Shown: positions 8,287-16,316, counted from the first letter of the stretch. The stretch is DNA of 64,000 nucleotides from Kribbella sp. ALI-6-A (GCF_001984195.1 NZ_MTQN01000012.1:2294001-2358000); one strand, 5' to 3'. Made by a program: numbers and translations. Notes: generated by a model from the sequence alone, not told the origin.

Positions 8287-9017
8287 GTCAGAGTCTGGGC
8301 CGAGCCCTGCAGATCCTGGTCAGCCTCGGCGAGGGCGACCGGTCGCTCGATCAGTTGGCGACCGAGCTCGACGTGCACAAGACGACCGTGCTGCGCCTGC
8401 TGCGCACGATGGAGGCCGAACGCTTCGTACGGCGTGACGAAGCGCATCGCTACCGGCTCGGCTCGCGGCTGTTCTCGCTGGCCGACGCGGCCCGCGAGCA
8501 GCACGTCGTACGGGCTGTTGCCGCGCCGCATCTGCGTCAGCTGAACCAGCGGACCGGCCAGACCGTGCACCTCGCGGCGTACGAGAACGGGCAGGTCATC
8601 TACATCGACAAGCTCGACAGCGTGCAGTCGGTCCGGATGTACTCCCAGGTCGGCGTCCCGGCGGCACTGCACTGTACGGCGGTCGGCAAGGTGCTGCTCG
8701 CGGCCCAGCCGAAGCGCCAGCGCGAGGCGTTGCTCGGCACGATCGAGTACCACCGGTTCACGCCGAACACGATCACCGGACCGGACCAGTTGCGCGACGA
8801 GCTGGACAAGGTCCGGGCGCAGGGCTGGGCGCAGGACCGGGCCGAGCACGAGTCGTTCATCAACTGCATCGGCGCCCCGATCACCGAGCGCTCCGGCCGG
8901 GTGGTCGGCGCGGTCTCGATCTCGGTACCCGACGTCCTGCTGAACTACGAGCAGGTGCTCGAGCTCCTGCCCGACCTGCTCGCCACCACGGCCGCCATCG
9001 GCGTGGACTACCACTAG
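8283..9017 (+). CDS. IclR-family transcriptional regulator
   Basis: A 244-residue regulator with an N-terminal winged helix-turn-helix (LATELDVHKTTVLRLLRTME) and a C-terminal GAF-like effector domain ending in VVGAVSISVPDVLL, the usual IclR plan and length. I chose the GTG at 8283, which overlaps the kinase stop as GTGA and has GGAGG at 8272-8276; a start at 8217 would lie deep inside the kinase gene. IclR proteins often repress sugar-acid and aromatic catabolism and respond to pathway intermediates. It is the obvious candidate to bind the inverted repeats at 3417-3438 and 7180-7210. Confidence 0.9.
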   Translation: MSQSLGRALQILVSLGEGDRSLDQLATELDVHKTTVLRLLRTMEAERFVRRDEAHRYRLGSRLFSLADAAREQHVVRAVAAPHLRQLNQRTGQTVHLAAYENGQVIYIDKLDSVQSVRMYSQVGVPAALHCTAVGKVLLAAQPKRQREALLGTIEYHRFTPNTITGPDQLRDELDKVRAQGWAQDRAEHESFINCIGAPITERSGRVVGAVSISVPDVLLNYEQVLELLPDLLATTAAIGVDYH

Positions 9018-9036
9018 AAGAGAGGCTTTCCCCCAG

Positions 9037-9441
9037 ATGTCCGACAAGACCGCCGTTTCCACCCCCGACGCGCCCGCCCCGATGCCGGTGTTCTCCCAGG
9101 GCGTGCGCAAGGGCAACATCCTGCAGGTCTCCGGCCAGGGCTCGGTCGACCCCGCGACCGGTTCGTTCGTGCACGAGGGCGACGTGAAGGCGCAGACCAC
9201 CCGGGTGCTGCAGAACATCGAGGCGATCCTGAAGGCCGGCGGCGCGAGCTTCGACGACGTGCTGATGCTGCGCGTCTACCTGACCTCGCGCGACCTGTTC
9301 ACGCCGATGAACGAGGCGTACGCCGAGTTCGTCGGCGCGCGCACCCCGAGCGGCGTGCTGCCGTCGCGCACGACGGTCTTCACCGGTCTGCCGCGCGAGG
9401 AGATGCTGGTCGAGATCGACGCGCTCGCCGTTCTGTCCTGA
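9037..9441 (+). CDS. RidA-family enamine/imine deaminase
   Basis: A 134-residue YjgF/YER057c/UK114 protein. The substrate-anchoring arginine is R111 in LPSRTTVF, equivalent to R105 of E. coli RidA, and the family end motif is EMLVEIDALAV. RidA proteins hydrolyse reactive enamine/imine intermediates released by PLP-dependent dehydratases. An AGAGAGG ribosome-binding site precedes the ATG and the gene sits 19 nt after iclR. Its presence supports a PLP dehydratase in the pathway, since the fold-III enzyme would generate exactly such intermediates. Confidence 0.88.
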   Translation: MSDKTAVSTPDAPAPMPVFSQGVRKGNILQVSGQGSVDPATGSFVHEGDVKAQTTRVLQNIEAILKAGGASFDDVLMLRVYLTSRDLFTPMNEAYAEFVGARTPSGVLPSRTTVFTGLPREEMLVEIDALAVLS

Positions 9442-9492
9442 CTCCTGGGACCGCCGTCTCATCAACTGGTTGAAGGTGGGACGATAGGCGGG

Positions 9493-10680
9493 ATGGCCGA
9501 TCCCGTCAGTCTGTGGAAGATCGCCCCCTCGGTGTACCTGCCGGCCTTGCTGTACGGCATCGGCCAGGGGGCGATCGCTCCGGTGATCGCCCTGTCGGCG
9601 CGCGATCTCGGGGCGTCGTTCGCGGTGGCCGGTCTGGTCGTCGCGGCAGCCGGAGTCGGCCAGGTGATCGGCGACATCCCCGCGGGCACGCTGACCACTC
9701 GCATCGGCGAACGTCGCGCGATGTTGCTGGCGACCTTGCTGGTGTCGGTCGCGCTGGTCGCGTGCCTCGTCGTACCGAACGTATGGGGCCTGGCTCTCGC
9801 GATCGGCGCCACCGGTCTGGCCGGCTCCGTCTGGGGTCTGGCCCGGCAGGCCTACCTGAGCGAAGCCGTCCCGCTGGAACTGCGAGCGCGGGCCCTGTCG
9901 ACGCTGGGCGGCGTCCAGCGGATCGGCTCGTTCATCGGCCCGTTCCTCGGCGCCTTCGTGATGCGCTTCCTCGGTACCGACGGCGCCTACTGGGTCCACC
10001 TCGTCGCCGCGGCGCTGGCCTGCGTCGTCCTGCTGAGCCTGCCCGACATCGAGTCCGTACGCCGGAACCGCCTGGCCCGGCCGGTCGTGGTGCAGTCCAC
10101 CCGCGCGGTGATCCGCGAGCACCTCCCCGTTCTGCGAACCCTCGGCGTCGGCGCGCTGCTCGTCGGCGCGGTCCGGGCGTCCCGGCAGGTGGTGGTGCCG
10201 CTCTGGGCCGAGCACATCGGCCTGGATCCGCAGACCACCAGCCTGATCTTCGGCGTCTCCGGGGCGGTCGACATGTTGCTGTTCTATCCCGCCGGATCGG
10301 TGATGGACCGGTTCGGCCGCAAGTGGGTCGCGGTGCCGTCGATGACGGTGCTCGGTGCCGCTCACCTGTTGCTGCCGTTGACCCACTCGGCGGGCGCCCT
10401 GACCGCCGTCGCCCTGCTGATGGGGGTCGGCAACGGGCTCGGTGCCGGGGTGATCATGACGCTGGGCGCGGACGCCTCGCCGCCGGTCGGGCGGGCGCAG
10501 TTCCTCGGGGCGTTCCGGCTCTTCGCGGACTCCGGCAGCGCGGGTGGGCCGTTCCTGCTCGCGGCAGTGACGGCGGTGAGCGCGTTGGCCCCGGCTATCC
10601 TGGTGATGGGTCTGACCGGCTGGGCCGCCGCACTGGCGATGAACCGCTGGATTCCACCCCGCCCGCAGCCGTCGGAGTAA
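9493..10680 (+). CDS. MFS transporter
   Basis: A 395-residue major facilitator protein with about 12 membrane segments; the motif A-like loop reads IPAGTLTTRIGERRAML, and the second half repeats it as SVMDRFGRKWVAV. It lies 51 nt after ridA in the same direction but is separated by its own leader sequence, so it need not belong to the catabolic operon. The two halves align with drug-efflux and sugar-efflux-type MFS proteins; the substrate is unknown. It is only distantly similar to the MFS protein at 774-1979. Confidence 0.85.
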   Translation: MADPVSLWKIAPSVYLPALLYGIGQGAIAPVIALSARDLGASFAVAGLVVAAAGVGQVIGDIPAGTLTTRIGERRAMLLATLLVSVALVACLVVPNVWGLALAIGATGLAGSVWGLARQAYLSEAVPLELRARALSTLGGVQRIGSFIGPFLGAFVMRFLGTDGAYWVHLVAAALACVVLLSLPDIESVRRNRLARPVVVQSTRAVIREHLPVLRTLGVGALLVGAVRASRQVVVPLWAEHIGLDPQTTSLIFGVSGAVDMLLFYPAGSVMDRFGRKWVAVPSMTVLGAAHLLLPLTHSAGALTAVALLMGVGNGLGAGVIMTLGADASPPVGRAQFLGAFRLFADSGSAGGPFLLAAVTAVSALAPAILVMGLTGWAAALAMNRWIPPRPQPSE

Positions 10681-10685
10681 CCGAT

Positions 10686-10714
10686 TTGGTGGGACACGCC
10701 CGGACAGTTACTCT
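10686..10714 (+). promoter_or_regulatory. Candidate rplJ promoter
   Basis: TTGGTG (10686-10691) and TACTCT (10709-10714) are separated by 17 nt and resemble actinobacterial sigma-A boxes. Transcription would begin near 10720, exactly where the L10-leader-like sequence GCCGAAGACCGCTGG starts. Confidence 0.45.
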
Positions 10715-10719
10715 TGACA

Positions 10720-10926
10720 CTGCCGAAGACCGCTGGTTGTCGCGCCTGATCTGTGTCAGAGCGACTGAAGGTCCCACGAAGGTGGGCGGCCCGCGCAGGT
10801 GACTTGGAAGTGTGACAGTTTCGTATGTTCACGCCCTTGCGCCTGCGCAAGGGCGTTTTCGTTTTGTGGGTCGGCGGTGTGGCAGACAAGTCCAACTCTG
10901 TCGGAAGACAGAGCGGAAGGAGACCC
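10720..10926 (+). ncRNA. Ribosomal protein L10 leader (autoregulatory mRNA leader)
   Basis: The 207-nt untranslated region before rplJ begins with GCCGAAGACCGCTGG and contains CGAAGGTGGGCGGCCCG followed by GCGCAGGTGAC, which I recognise as the actinobacterial L10-leader pattern bound by the L10(L12) complex. It ends with a terminator-like hairpin and the rplJ ribosome-binding site. Recognition rests on memory of the family; a covariance-model search would settle it. Confidence 0.65.
10833..10865 (+). terminator. Intrinsic terminator/attenuator in the rplJ leader
   Basis: GCCCTTGCGC (10833-10842) and GCGCAAGGGC (10845-10854) form a perfect 10-bp stem with a 2-nt turn, followed by GTTTTCGTTTT. 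This canonical intrinsic terminator lies 62 nt upstream of the rplJ ATG and inside its own leader, so premature termination is the likely output of L10 binding. Confidence 0.75.
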
Positions 10927-11550
10927 ATGGCGAGGCCGGACAAGGCTGCCGACGTCGCAGAGCTCACTGAGAACTTCAAGAGCTCCAACGGCGCCGTGCT
11001 GACCGAGTACCGCGGACTCACCGTGGCGCAGCTGCGGGAGCTCCGCACTACGCTCGGTGACGACGTGAACTACGCCGTGGTGAAGAACACGCTGACCAAG
11101 ATCGCGGCCAAGGACGCCGGGGTGGAGTCGTTCGACTCGCTCCTGCAGGGTCCGTCGGCCATCGCCTTCATCAAGGGCGACCCGGTGGTCGCGGCCAAGG
11201 GGCTGCGTGACTTCGCCAAGGCCAATCCCCTTCTCGTCATCAAGGGCGGTGTGCTGGACGGTAAGGCACTCGGCTCCGACGAGATCACCAAGCTCGCTGA
11301 CCTGGAGTCGCGTGAGGTTCTCCTCGCGAAGCTCGCAGGCGCGATGAAGGCGGCCCCGCAGCAAGCGGTGTCGCTGTTCGCTGCTCCGCTGTCGCAGGCC
11401 GCGCGCCTGTTCGCGGCGCTGCAGGACAAGCTGCCGGCCGAGGACGCCCCCGTGGCGGACGAGGCTCCGGCTGCCGAAGCGGTGCAGGACGCACCCGCCG
11501 ACGCGCCTGCCGAGGCGAGCACCGAGGAGACCGCGCCGGCCGAGAGCTGA
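10927..11550 (+). CDS. rplJ: 50S ribosomal protein L10
   Basis: A 207-residue L10 that anchors L7/L12 dimers to the ribosomal stalk and represses its own operon. The core runs from [17 protein letters not shown] through the RNA-binding domain ([12 protein letters not shown]) to the helical L12-binding region. After about residue 172 comes an Ala/Glu/Asp/Pro-rich acidic tail, common in actinobacterial L10. The ATG at 10927 has GGAAGGAG upstream; earlier in-frame starts would translate the attenuator. rplL follows after 66 nt. Confidence 0.97.
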   Translation: MARPDKAADVAELTENFKSSNGAVLTEYRGLTVAQLRELRTTLGDDVNYAVVKNTLTKIAAKDAGVESFDSLLQGPSAIAFIKGDPVVAAKGLRDFAKANPLLVIKGGVLDGKALGSDEITKLADLESREVLLAKLAGAMKAAPQQAVSLFAAPLSQAARLFAALQDKLPAEDAPVADEAPAAEAVQDAPADAPAEASTEETAPAES

Positions 11551-11616
11551 CGCGCCTTTCTCACGCAACACCCCATTCAGTGATCATCAGCTAGACGTTT
11601 AGGAAGGACCGCCACC

Positions 11617-12003
11617 ATGGCGAAGCTCAGCACCGAAGAGCTGCTCGGCCAGTTCAAGGAACTGACCCTGCTGGAGCTGTCGGAGTTCGTTAAGGCCTTC
11701 GAGGAGGAGTTCGGCGTGACCGCCGCCGCTCCCGTCGTTCAGGCCGCTCCGGGGGCCCCGGCCGCCGGTGCCGCCGAAGAGGCCGTCGAGCAGGACGAGT
11801 TCGACGTCGTTCTCGAGTCGGCCGGCGACAAGAAGATCCAGGTCATCAAGGAGGTGCGTGGCCTCACGAGCCTCGGCCTGAAGGAGGCCAAGGACCTCGT
11901 CGAGAGCGCGCCGAAGGCCATCCTGGAGAAGGTCGACAAGGCTGCCGCGGAGAAGGCCAAGGAGGCCCTCGAGGGCGCCGGGGCCACCGTCACCCTCAAG
12001 TGA
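11617..12003 (+). CDS. rplL: 50S ribosomal protein L7/L12
   Basis: A 128-residue stalk protein that recruits translational GTPases. It has an N-terminal dimerisation helix region ([19 protein letters not shown]), an Ala/Pro-rich hinge, and a C-terminal domain with [20 protein letters not shown]. The ATG at 11617 follows AGGAAGG. It is the last gene of its unit: two hairpins follow at once, whereas E. coli continues into rpoB. Confidence 0.97.
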   Translation: MAKLSTEELLGQFKELTLLELSEFVKAFEEEFGVTAAAPVVQAAPGAPAAGAAEEAVEQDEFDVVLESAGDKKIQVIKEVRGLTSLGLKEAKDLVESAPKAILEKVDKAAAEKAKEALEGAGATVTLK

Positions 12004-12005
12004 CT

Positions 12006-12026
12006 TGTGCGGCTGTCAGCCGCACA
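12006..12026 (+). repeat. Hairpin directly after rplL
   Basis: TGTGCGGCT (12006-12014) and AGCCGCACA (12018-12026) form a perfect 9-bp stem with a 3-nt loop starting 3 nt after the rplL stop. With no U-tract, it may protect the mRNA 3' end or assist the larger hairpin just downstream. Confidence 0.5.
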
Positions 12027-12040
12027 CTCCAGCAGTACCA

Positions 12041-12074
12041 CCGAAGGGCGGTCCCGCAAGGGGCCGCCCTTCGG
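12041..12074. terminator. Convergent terminator between rplL and the acyltransferase genes
   Basis: CCGAAGGGCGG (12041-12051) pairs perfectly with CCGCCCTTCGG (12064-12074), and CCC/GGG can add pairs inside the loop. It lies between a rightward and a leftward gene, so it can serve both. It lacks a strong T-run, as is usual in high-GC actinobacteria. Confidence 0.7.
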
Positions 12075-12084
12075 CCTGTCCGGC

Positions 12085-12936
12085 TCAAAGTCGCGCGCTG
12101 CGGCGGGCCAGGTCGAGAATGCCCCGGCGGGCCGGGACCCCCACGTACCGGTGGGCGCCTTCGGCCACAAACACCGTGAGGCCGATCCAGCCCAGCGCCA
12201 GCAGCGCGTTGGAGAGCGTGCCGGCGTGCACCGGGCCGAAGCCGTGCAGCACCAGGGCGTGCAGCAGGAACAGCGGATAACCGATCACGCCGAGGCGAAC
12301 GAGCAGCGGATGAGCCGGCCAGCGGGGAGCCGGCAGTTCGCGACCGGCCAACGCCATGCCGAGCGTGAAGACCGGCAGCCAGGCCGGCGGGAAACGGTCG
12401 AGCGCGATCGAGGTGGTCAGTTGCACCGCGGCGAGAGCGCCGGCGACGGCGAGCGAAACCAGCGCCGCGCGACCGGGAGCCGCCGCGACAACGCGGGCGA
12501 GCAGGGGATAGACCAGATAGCAGAGCACCAGCGTGCCGACGAACCACGTCTGGTCGGCGTACACGGCACGCACCCAGTCGCTGCCGTTCAGGGCGCCGAG
12601 CATCAGGACGGCGAGCCCGGCAATCACGAAGAGCGGCACGATTCGCGCAATACGGGCCATCGCGTAGCGGCCGATCACGCGGCGGCCGGAGGCGTAGGAG
12701 AGTCCGGGGTAGTTGTACGCGAGCACGAAGCCGGAGAGCAGCAAGAAGAACGGCACCGCGGCAAGGGCCGTGACCGTGATCAGGTCCTGCAGGTAGCCCG
12801 GCGCACCCCGCCAGACGCCGACCGTCGACGCAACAACCGCCAGCCCGGCCAGACCACGCAGACCGGTCGCCGCCAGCAGCTCAGGCCGCGGATGCGACAG
12901 CGCGGCGCCCTCGGTGACGGATGTGAGACCGCTCAC
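12085..12936 (-). CDS. Acyltransferase-3-like membrane protein lacking catalytic residues
   Basis: A 283-residue membrane protein clearly paralogous to its upstream neighbour (both begin HPRxExLAxTGxR and keep LSGxVLAxNY). It is shorter than the usual 350-400 residues. Where the neighbour has LAVVLHH, with the essential histidine of acyltransferase-3 proteins, this one has LAVVAST; the conserved Glu of the W-x-x-x-E segment is also gone (WFVGTLVL). Its GTG start overlaps the upstream stop as GTGA, with GAGG upstream. It may be an inactive partner of the full-length enzyme or a decaying copy. Confidence 0.75.
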   Translation of the reverse strand: MSGLTSVTEGAALSHPRPELLAATGLRGLAGLAVVASTVGVWRGAPGYLQDLITVTALAAVPFFLLLSGFVLAYNYPGLSYASGRRVIGRYAMARIARIVPLFVIAGLAVLMLGALNGSDWVRAVYADQTWFVGTLVLCYLVYPLLARVVAAAPGRAALVSLAVAGALAAVQLTTSIALDRFPPAWLPVFTLGMALAGRELPAPRWPAHPLLVRLGVIGYPLFLLHALVLHGFGPVHAGTLSNALLALGWIGLTVFVAEGAHRYVGVPARRGILDLARRSARL

Positions 12937-14177
12937 GCCGACACCTCTGACTTCGTACGCTCAGTGATCACAGGGCGCGTCCGTGGGACCAGCCGAAGAA
13001 CGGCCCGTCGAGCCGGGACCTCGATCAGCCGGTGCGCCCCTTCGCCGATCAGCAGGCACAACCCGGCGACCACCACCACACCGGCGTACGGCGCCCAGCC
13101 GGCCGGGTCGGCGAGCATGCTGCCGCGGTCCTTGCCGAGGAACGACAGCAACGGCCGATGGGTCAGGTAGACGGCGTAACTGGCGGTACCCAGCGTCACC
13201 AGAGCGCGCGTCGCGAAGAACCGCGACAACCACGCGCCGGGTGCCGCCGCCAGCGCCAGCAGCAGGACGGCGAAGGGCACGGTCCACATCGCTCCGTAGA
13301 ACGCGGGCAGCATCCATCGCGCGTGACTCGGCCCGGCCGCGGCGATCACGAGCACCACCACGACGCACAGTGCCTGCACCCATCCGGCGACCCGTGTGCG
13401 CAGCTTGAATCCGCGCAGCAGCAGGAAGGCCAGCGACACCCCGATCGCGAACTCCGACAGCCGCGGCAACGGATTGCGGTACAGCCAGCGATGCCCGGAC
13501 GACGGGTCCTTCACCGACAGGAACGCCCAGCCCTCGGCCGTGAACAGCGCGACCAGGAACACCTGCACCGCGAACGCGAACGCGATCAGCCCGAGCAACC
13601 CGGCCGCGCCGAATCGCTTGGACAGCAAGGCGACCAGCGGCACGAGGAACGGGAACACGGCGTACAGGAAGAGCTCGACGCAGATCGACCAGCCGGGCGG
13701 GTTGTAGCTGGCCTGGCCGATCGCGTAGTCGCCCGACCAGGTCTGGATCGCGAGCAGGTGCCGCCACAACGACTCCTGCGGTACGCCGTGCGCGGCGCGC
13801 TGCAGGACGAGATAGAGCAGCACGACCCAGTACAGCGGCATCACCCGCGCGATCCGGGCGACGTAGAACCGCCAGAGCCGGCCGGGCGATCCGATCGTCA
13901 GTGTCGAGTAGTTCCAGGCCAGCACCAGGCCGGACAGCATGAAGAACAGTGGGACGCCGATGTAGCCCGACTGGACCAGATTGCGCAGCGGCTCCGGCGC
14001 CGAGGCCGGTAACCCGATGTGATGAAGCACCACGGCGAGTGCCGCCGCGGCCCGTACGCCGGTCAGCGCTAGGATCTCCGAGCGCGGATGTGGGAGCTGG
14101 TCCCCGTGCTGCGGCGAGGTGATCCCTTGCGGCGGCCGGCGTCGCAAACGGTTCAACCAAGTAGCTGACCGCGGCAC
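12933..14177 (-). CDS. Acyltransferase-3 family membrane protein
   Basis: A 414-residue integral membrane O-acyltransferase-like protein with about 10 membrane segments, the catalytic-type LAVVLHH near the N-terminus, LSGLVLAWNY, and WSICVELFLYAVFP. The family acetylates or acylates sugars, glycolipids or antibiotics at the membrane; the substrate is unknown. I chose the GTG at 14177, which has GGAGG five nt upstream, over a GTG at 14267 with no such site. It runs opposite to rplL and the mce operon and is coupled to its degenerate paralogue. Confidence 0.8.
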   Translation of the reverse strand: MPRSATWLNRLRRRPPQGITSPQHGDQLPHPRSEILALTGVRAAAALAVVLHHIGLPASAPEPLRNLVQSGYIGVPLFFMLSGLVLAWNYSTLTIGSPGRLWRFYVARIARVMPLYWVVLLYLVLQRAAHGVPQESLWRHLLAIQTWSGDYAIGQASYNPPGWSICVELFLYAVFPFLVPLVALLSKRFGAAGLLGLIAFAFAVQVFLVALFTAEGWAFLSVKDPSSGHRWLYRNPLPRLSEFAIGVSLAFLLLRGFKLRTRVAGWVQALCVVVVLVIAAAGPSHARWMLPAFYGAMWTVPFAVLLLALAAAPGAWLSRFFATRALVTLGTASYAVYLTHRPLLSFLGKDRGSMLADPAGWAPYAGVVVVAGLCLLIGEGAHRLIEVPARRAVLRLVPRTRPVITERTKSEVSA

Positions 14178-14333
14178 ACGTTCCTCCGGCGACTGGGACT
14201 CGACGCCGCCTCGAAGGGCGACCCGCAGGACTGTACCCGACCAGGGCGGTCCGGTCCGGGACCGCACAGCGTGACCGGCGTACGGGCTGTGATCGGAGCG
14301 TTACGGGCCGATGGGCAGCTGTTGGTAAACAGG

Positions 14334-14364
14334 GGTTACGGAAAAAGGTACTCGTGCGTAACCT
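14334..14364 (+). promoter_or_regulatory. Candidate mce operon promoter overlapped by an inverted repeat
   Basis: TTACGG (14336-14341) and TAACCT (14359-14364) are spaced by 17 nt. A perfect inverted pair GGTTACG (14334-14340)/CGTAACC (14357-14363), 16 nt apart, covers both boxes, so a bound repressor would block the polymerase. The operon's first gene starts at 14437. No mce regulator gene lies in the window. Confidence 0.45.
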
Positions 14365-14436
14365 AGGGCACCGCCCCCTCGTTGGCTCGTTGCAGCGTCG
14401 TCGGTCGGGGGCCAACTTTTCCCGTGAGGAGGACCG

Positions 14437-15384
14437 GTGGGCGTAGAAGTCCGCGTCGAAGGACTCACGAAGTCCTTCGGAAAGCAGCTGATCTGGGGCG
14501 ACGTGTCGCTGACGCTGCCCGCCGGTGAGATCTGCGTGATGCTGGGCCCTTCCGGTACCGGGAAGTCCGTTTTTCTGAAGACGCTGATCGGGCTGCTCAA
14601 GCCCGACAAGGGCCACGTGCACATCGAGGGCGTGGACATCGCCACCTGCCGCGAGCGCGAGCTGTACGAGATCCGCAAGCTGTTCGGCGTGCTGTTCCAG
14701 GACGGCGCGATGTTCGGCTCGATGAACCTGTACGACAACGTCGCCTTCCCGCTGCGTGAGCACACCCGCAAGTCCGAGTCCGAGATCCGCTCCATCGTGA
14801 TGGAGAAGATGGAGATGGTCGGGCTGGTCGGCGCGGAGAAAAAGCTGCCCGGCGAGATCTCCGGCGGGATGCGCAAGCGGGCCGGGCTGGCCCGCGCGCT
14901 GGTGCTGGAGCCGGAGATCCTGCTGTTCGACGAGCCCGACTCCGGTCTCGACCCGGTCCGGACGGCGTTCCTCAACCAGCTGATCATCGACCTGAACGAG
15001 ATGACCCAGGCCACCTGCCTGATCGTCACCCACGACATCAACACCGCCCGCACCGTGCCGGACAACATCGGCCTGCTCTACCACCGGCACCTGGCGATGT
15101 TCGGCCCGCGCGAGATGCTGCTGTCCAGCGAGGAGCCGGTGGTGCGCCAGTTCCTGAACGCGCAGCGCGTCGGCCCGATCGGCATGTCCGAGGAGAAGGA
15201 CGCCGACGAGCTGGCCCGCGAGGCCGACCAGGAACTGCCGCCGCTGCCGCCGATCCCGCTGCAGCAGTTGCCGAGCAGCGGCGTGATCCGCCCGACCCAG
15301 CGCCCGCCGGGTGAGTGGTGCGAACAGAACGGGGTGACTCCGCCACCGGGCTCCTTCGCCTCAGACGTGGTAGGCGCCACATGA
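14437..15384 (+). CDS. Mce lipid-transport ATPase (MceG/Mkl/MlaF type)
   Basis: A 315-residue ABC ATPase that powers Mce lipid uptake. Walker A is GPSGTGKS, the signature is ISGGMRKRAGLARAL, and Walker B is ILLFDEPDSGLDP, followed by the switch His in IVTHD; the SGGM form of the signature is typical of MlaF/MceG. The C-terminal 70 residues are a Pro/Glu-rich extension, also seen in MceG. The GTG at 14437 has GAGGAGG upstream. In mycobacteria the ATPase gene is unlinked; here it leads the operon. Its TGA overlaps a spacer ORF as ATGA. Confidence 0.92.
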   Translation: MGVEVRVEGLTKSFGKQLIWGDVSLTLPAGEICVMLGPSGTGKSVFLKTLIGLLKPDKGHVHIEGVDIATCRERELYEIRKLFGVLFQDGAMFGSMNLYDNVAFPLREHTRKSESEIRSIVMEKMEMVGLVGAEKKLPGEISGGMRKRAGLARALVLEPEILLFDEPDSGLDPVRTAFLNQLIIDLNEMTQATCLIVTHDINTARTVPDNIGLLYHRHLAMFGPREMLLSSEEPVVRQFLNAQRVGPIGMSEEKDADELAREADQELPPLPPIPLQQLPSSGVIRPTQRPPGEWCEQNGVTPPPGSFASDVVGAT

Positions 15385-15506
15385 CCGTACTTTTGGCCGC
15401 GCCTCCGGCACGGCGGGTCGTGGGGCTTGGTCTCCCGGTCTTCCCTCGTCGCTCCGGTCGCTTCGCTCCCTCCACTCCTCAGTCCAGACCGGGAGGCCCC
15501 ACGACC
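15381..15506 (+). repeat. Intergenic hairpin repeat, copy 1
   Basis: The segment matches 17141-17265. Its core is a 91-nt hairpin (15416-15506): left arm GGTCGTGGGGC (15416-15426), 5-nt bulge, CTCCCGGTCT (15432-15441); right arm AGACCGGGAG (15486-15495) and GCCCCACGACC (15496-15506). The stem is 21 bp and the 44-nt loop (15442-15485) is identical to that of copy 2. All stem differences between the copies are compensated. Confidence 0.85.
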
Positions 15507-15545
15507 TTTCGCGTGCGCCTCGAACCGGACCGGGAGGCGCCGTGA
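15381..15545 (+). CDS. Possible 54-aa coupling ORF in the ATPase-yrbE spacer
   Basis: An ATG that overlaps the ATPase stop (ATGA, 15381-15384) opens 54 codons ending in a TGA that overlaps the next GTG start (GTGA, 15542-15545). The peptide begins MTVLLAAPPARRVVGLG, is Arg/Pro-rich and has no recognisable domain. The related spacer at 17141-17263 is read in another frame through the conserved segment, so the peptide is not conserved; the ORF may serve only to carry ribosomes across the spacer. Confidence 0.3.
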   Translation: MTVLLAAPPARRVVGLGLPVFPRRSGRFAPSTPQSRPGGPTTFRVRLEPDREAP

Positions 15546-16315
15546 CCGTGTCGGCAACTGCGCCCTTGAAGCACGCCGGATCGCTGTTCGCCTTCGCCTT
15601 GGACACCGCGCGGGCGTCGGTCCGGCGGCCGTTCCAGTTGCGGGAGTTTCTCCAGCAGGCCTGGTTCGTGGCCAGTGTGACGATCATTCCGACCGCGCTG
15701 GTGGCGATCCCATTCGGTGCGGTGATCGCGCTGCAGGTGGGCGGGTTGATCAAGCAGTTCGGCGCGCAGGCGTTCACCGGGTCGGCGGCCGTGCTGGCCG
15801 TGGTGCGGGAGGCCTCGCCGATCGCGACCGCGCTGCTGATCGCCGGCGCCGGTGGTTCGGCGATCTGCGCCGACCTCGGCTCGCGCAAGATCCGCGAGGA
15901 GCTGGACGCGATGATGGTGCTCGGCATCGACCCGATCCAGCGCCTGGTCGTGCCGCGGGTGCTGGCCACGATGCTGGTGGCGTTTTTCCTCAACGGCTTC
16001 GTCAGCGTGGTCGGCGTGATGGGCGGTTACGTCTTCAACGTCGTGCTCCAGGACGGCACCCCAGGCTCTTATATAGCGAGTTTCACCGCGCTCGCCCATC
16101 TGCCCGACCTGTGGCAGGGCCAGGCGAAGGCCTTGGTGTTCGGCTTCATCGCGGCGGTCGTCGCGTCGTACAAGGGGGTGAACGCCGGCGGTGGGCCGAA
16201 GGGCGTCGGTGACGCGGTCAACCAGTCGGTCGTGATCACGTTCATGCTGCTGTTCGTCGCGAACTTCTCGATGACCGCGATCTACTTCCAGCTCGTCCCG
16301 CCGAAGGGGGCCTGA
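15542..16315 (+). CDS. yrbEA: YrbE-type Mce permease (MlaE family), first
   Basis: A 257-residue inner-membrane permease of the MlaE/YrbE family, one of two that form the membrane channel for the Mce ATPase. It shows the family segments EASPIATALLIAGAGGSAIC and IREELDAMMVLGIDP, the region that contacts the ATPase. The GTG at 15542 has GGGAGG at 15532-15537; a second GTG lies 6 nt on. It follows the repeat element and is one nucleotide from the second permease gene. Confidence 0.92.
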   Translation: MTVSATAPLKHAGSLFAFALDTARASVRRPFQLREFLQQAWFVASVTIIPTALVAIPFGAVIALQVGGLIKQFGAQAFTGSAAVLAVVREASPIATALLIAGAGGSAICADLGSRKIREELDAMMVLGIDPIQRLVVPRVLATMLVAFFLNGFVSVVGVMGGYVFNVVLQDGTPGSYIASFTALAHLPDLWQGQAKALVFGFIAAVVASYKGVNAGGGPKGVGDAVNQSVVITFMLLFVANFSMTAIYFQLVPPKGA

Positions 16316-16316
16316 C

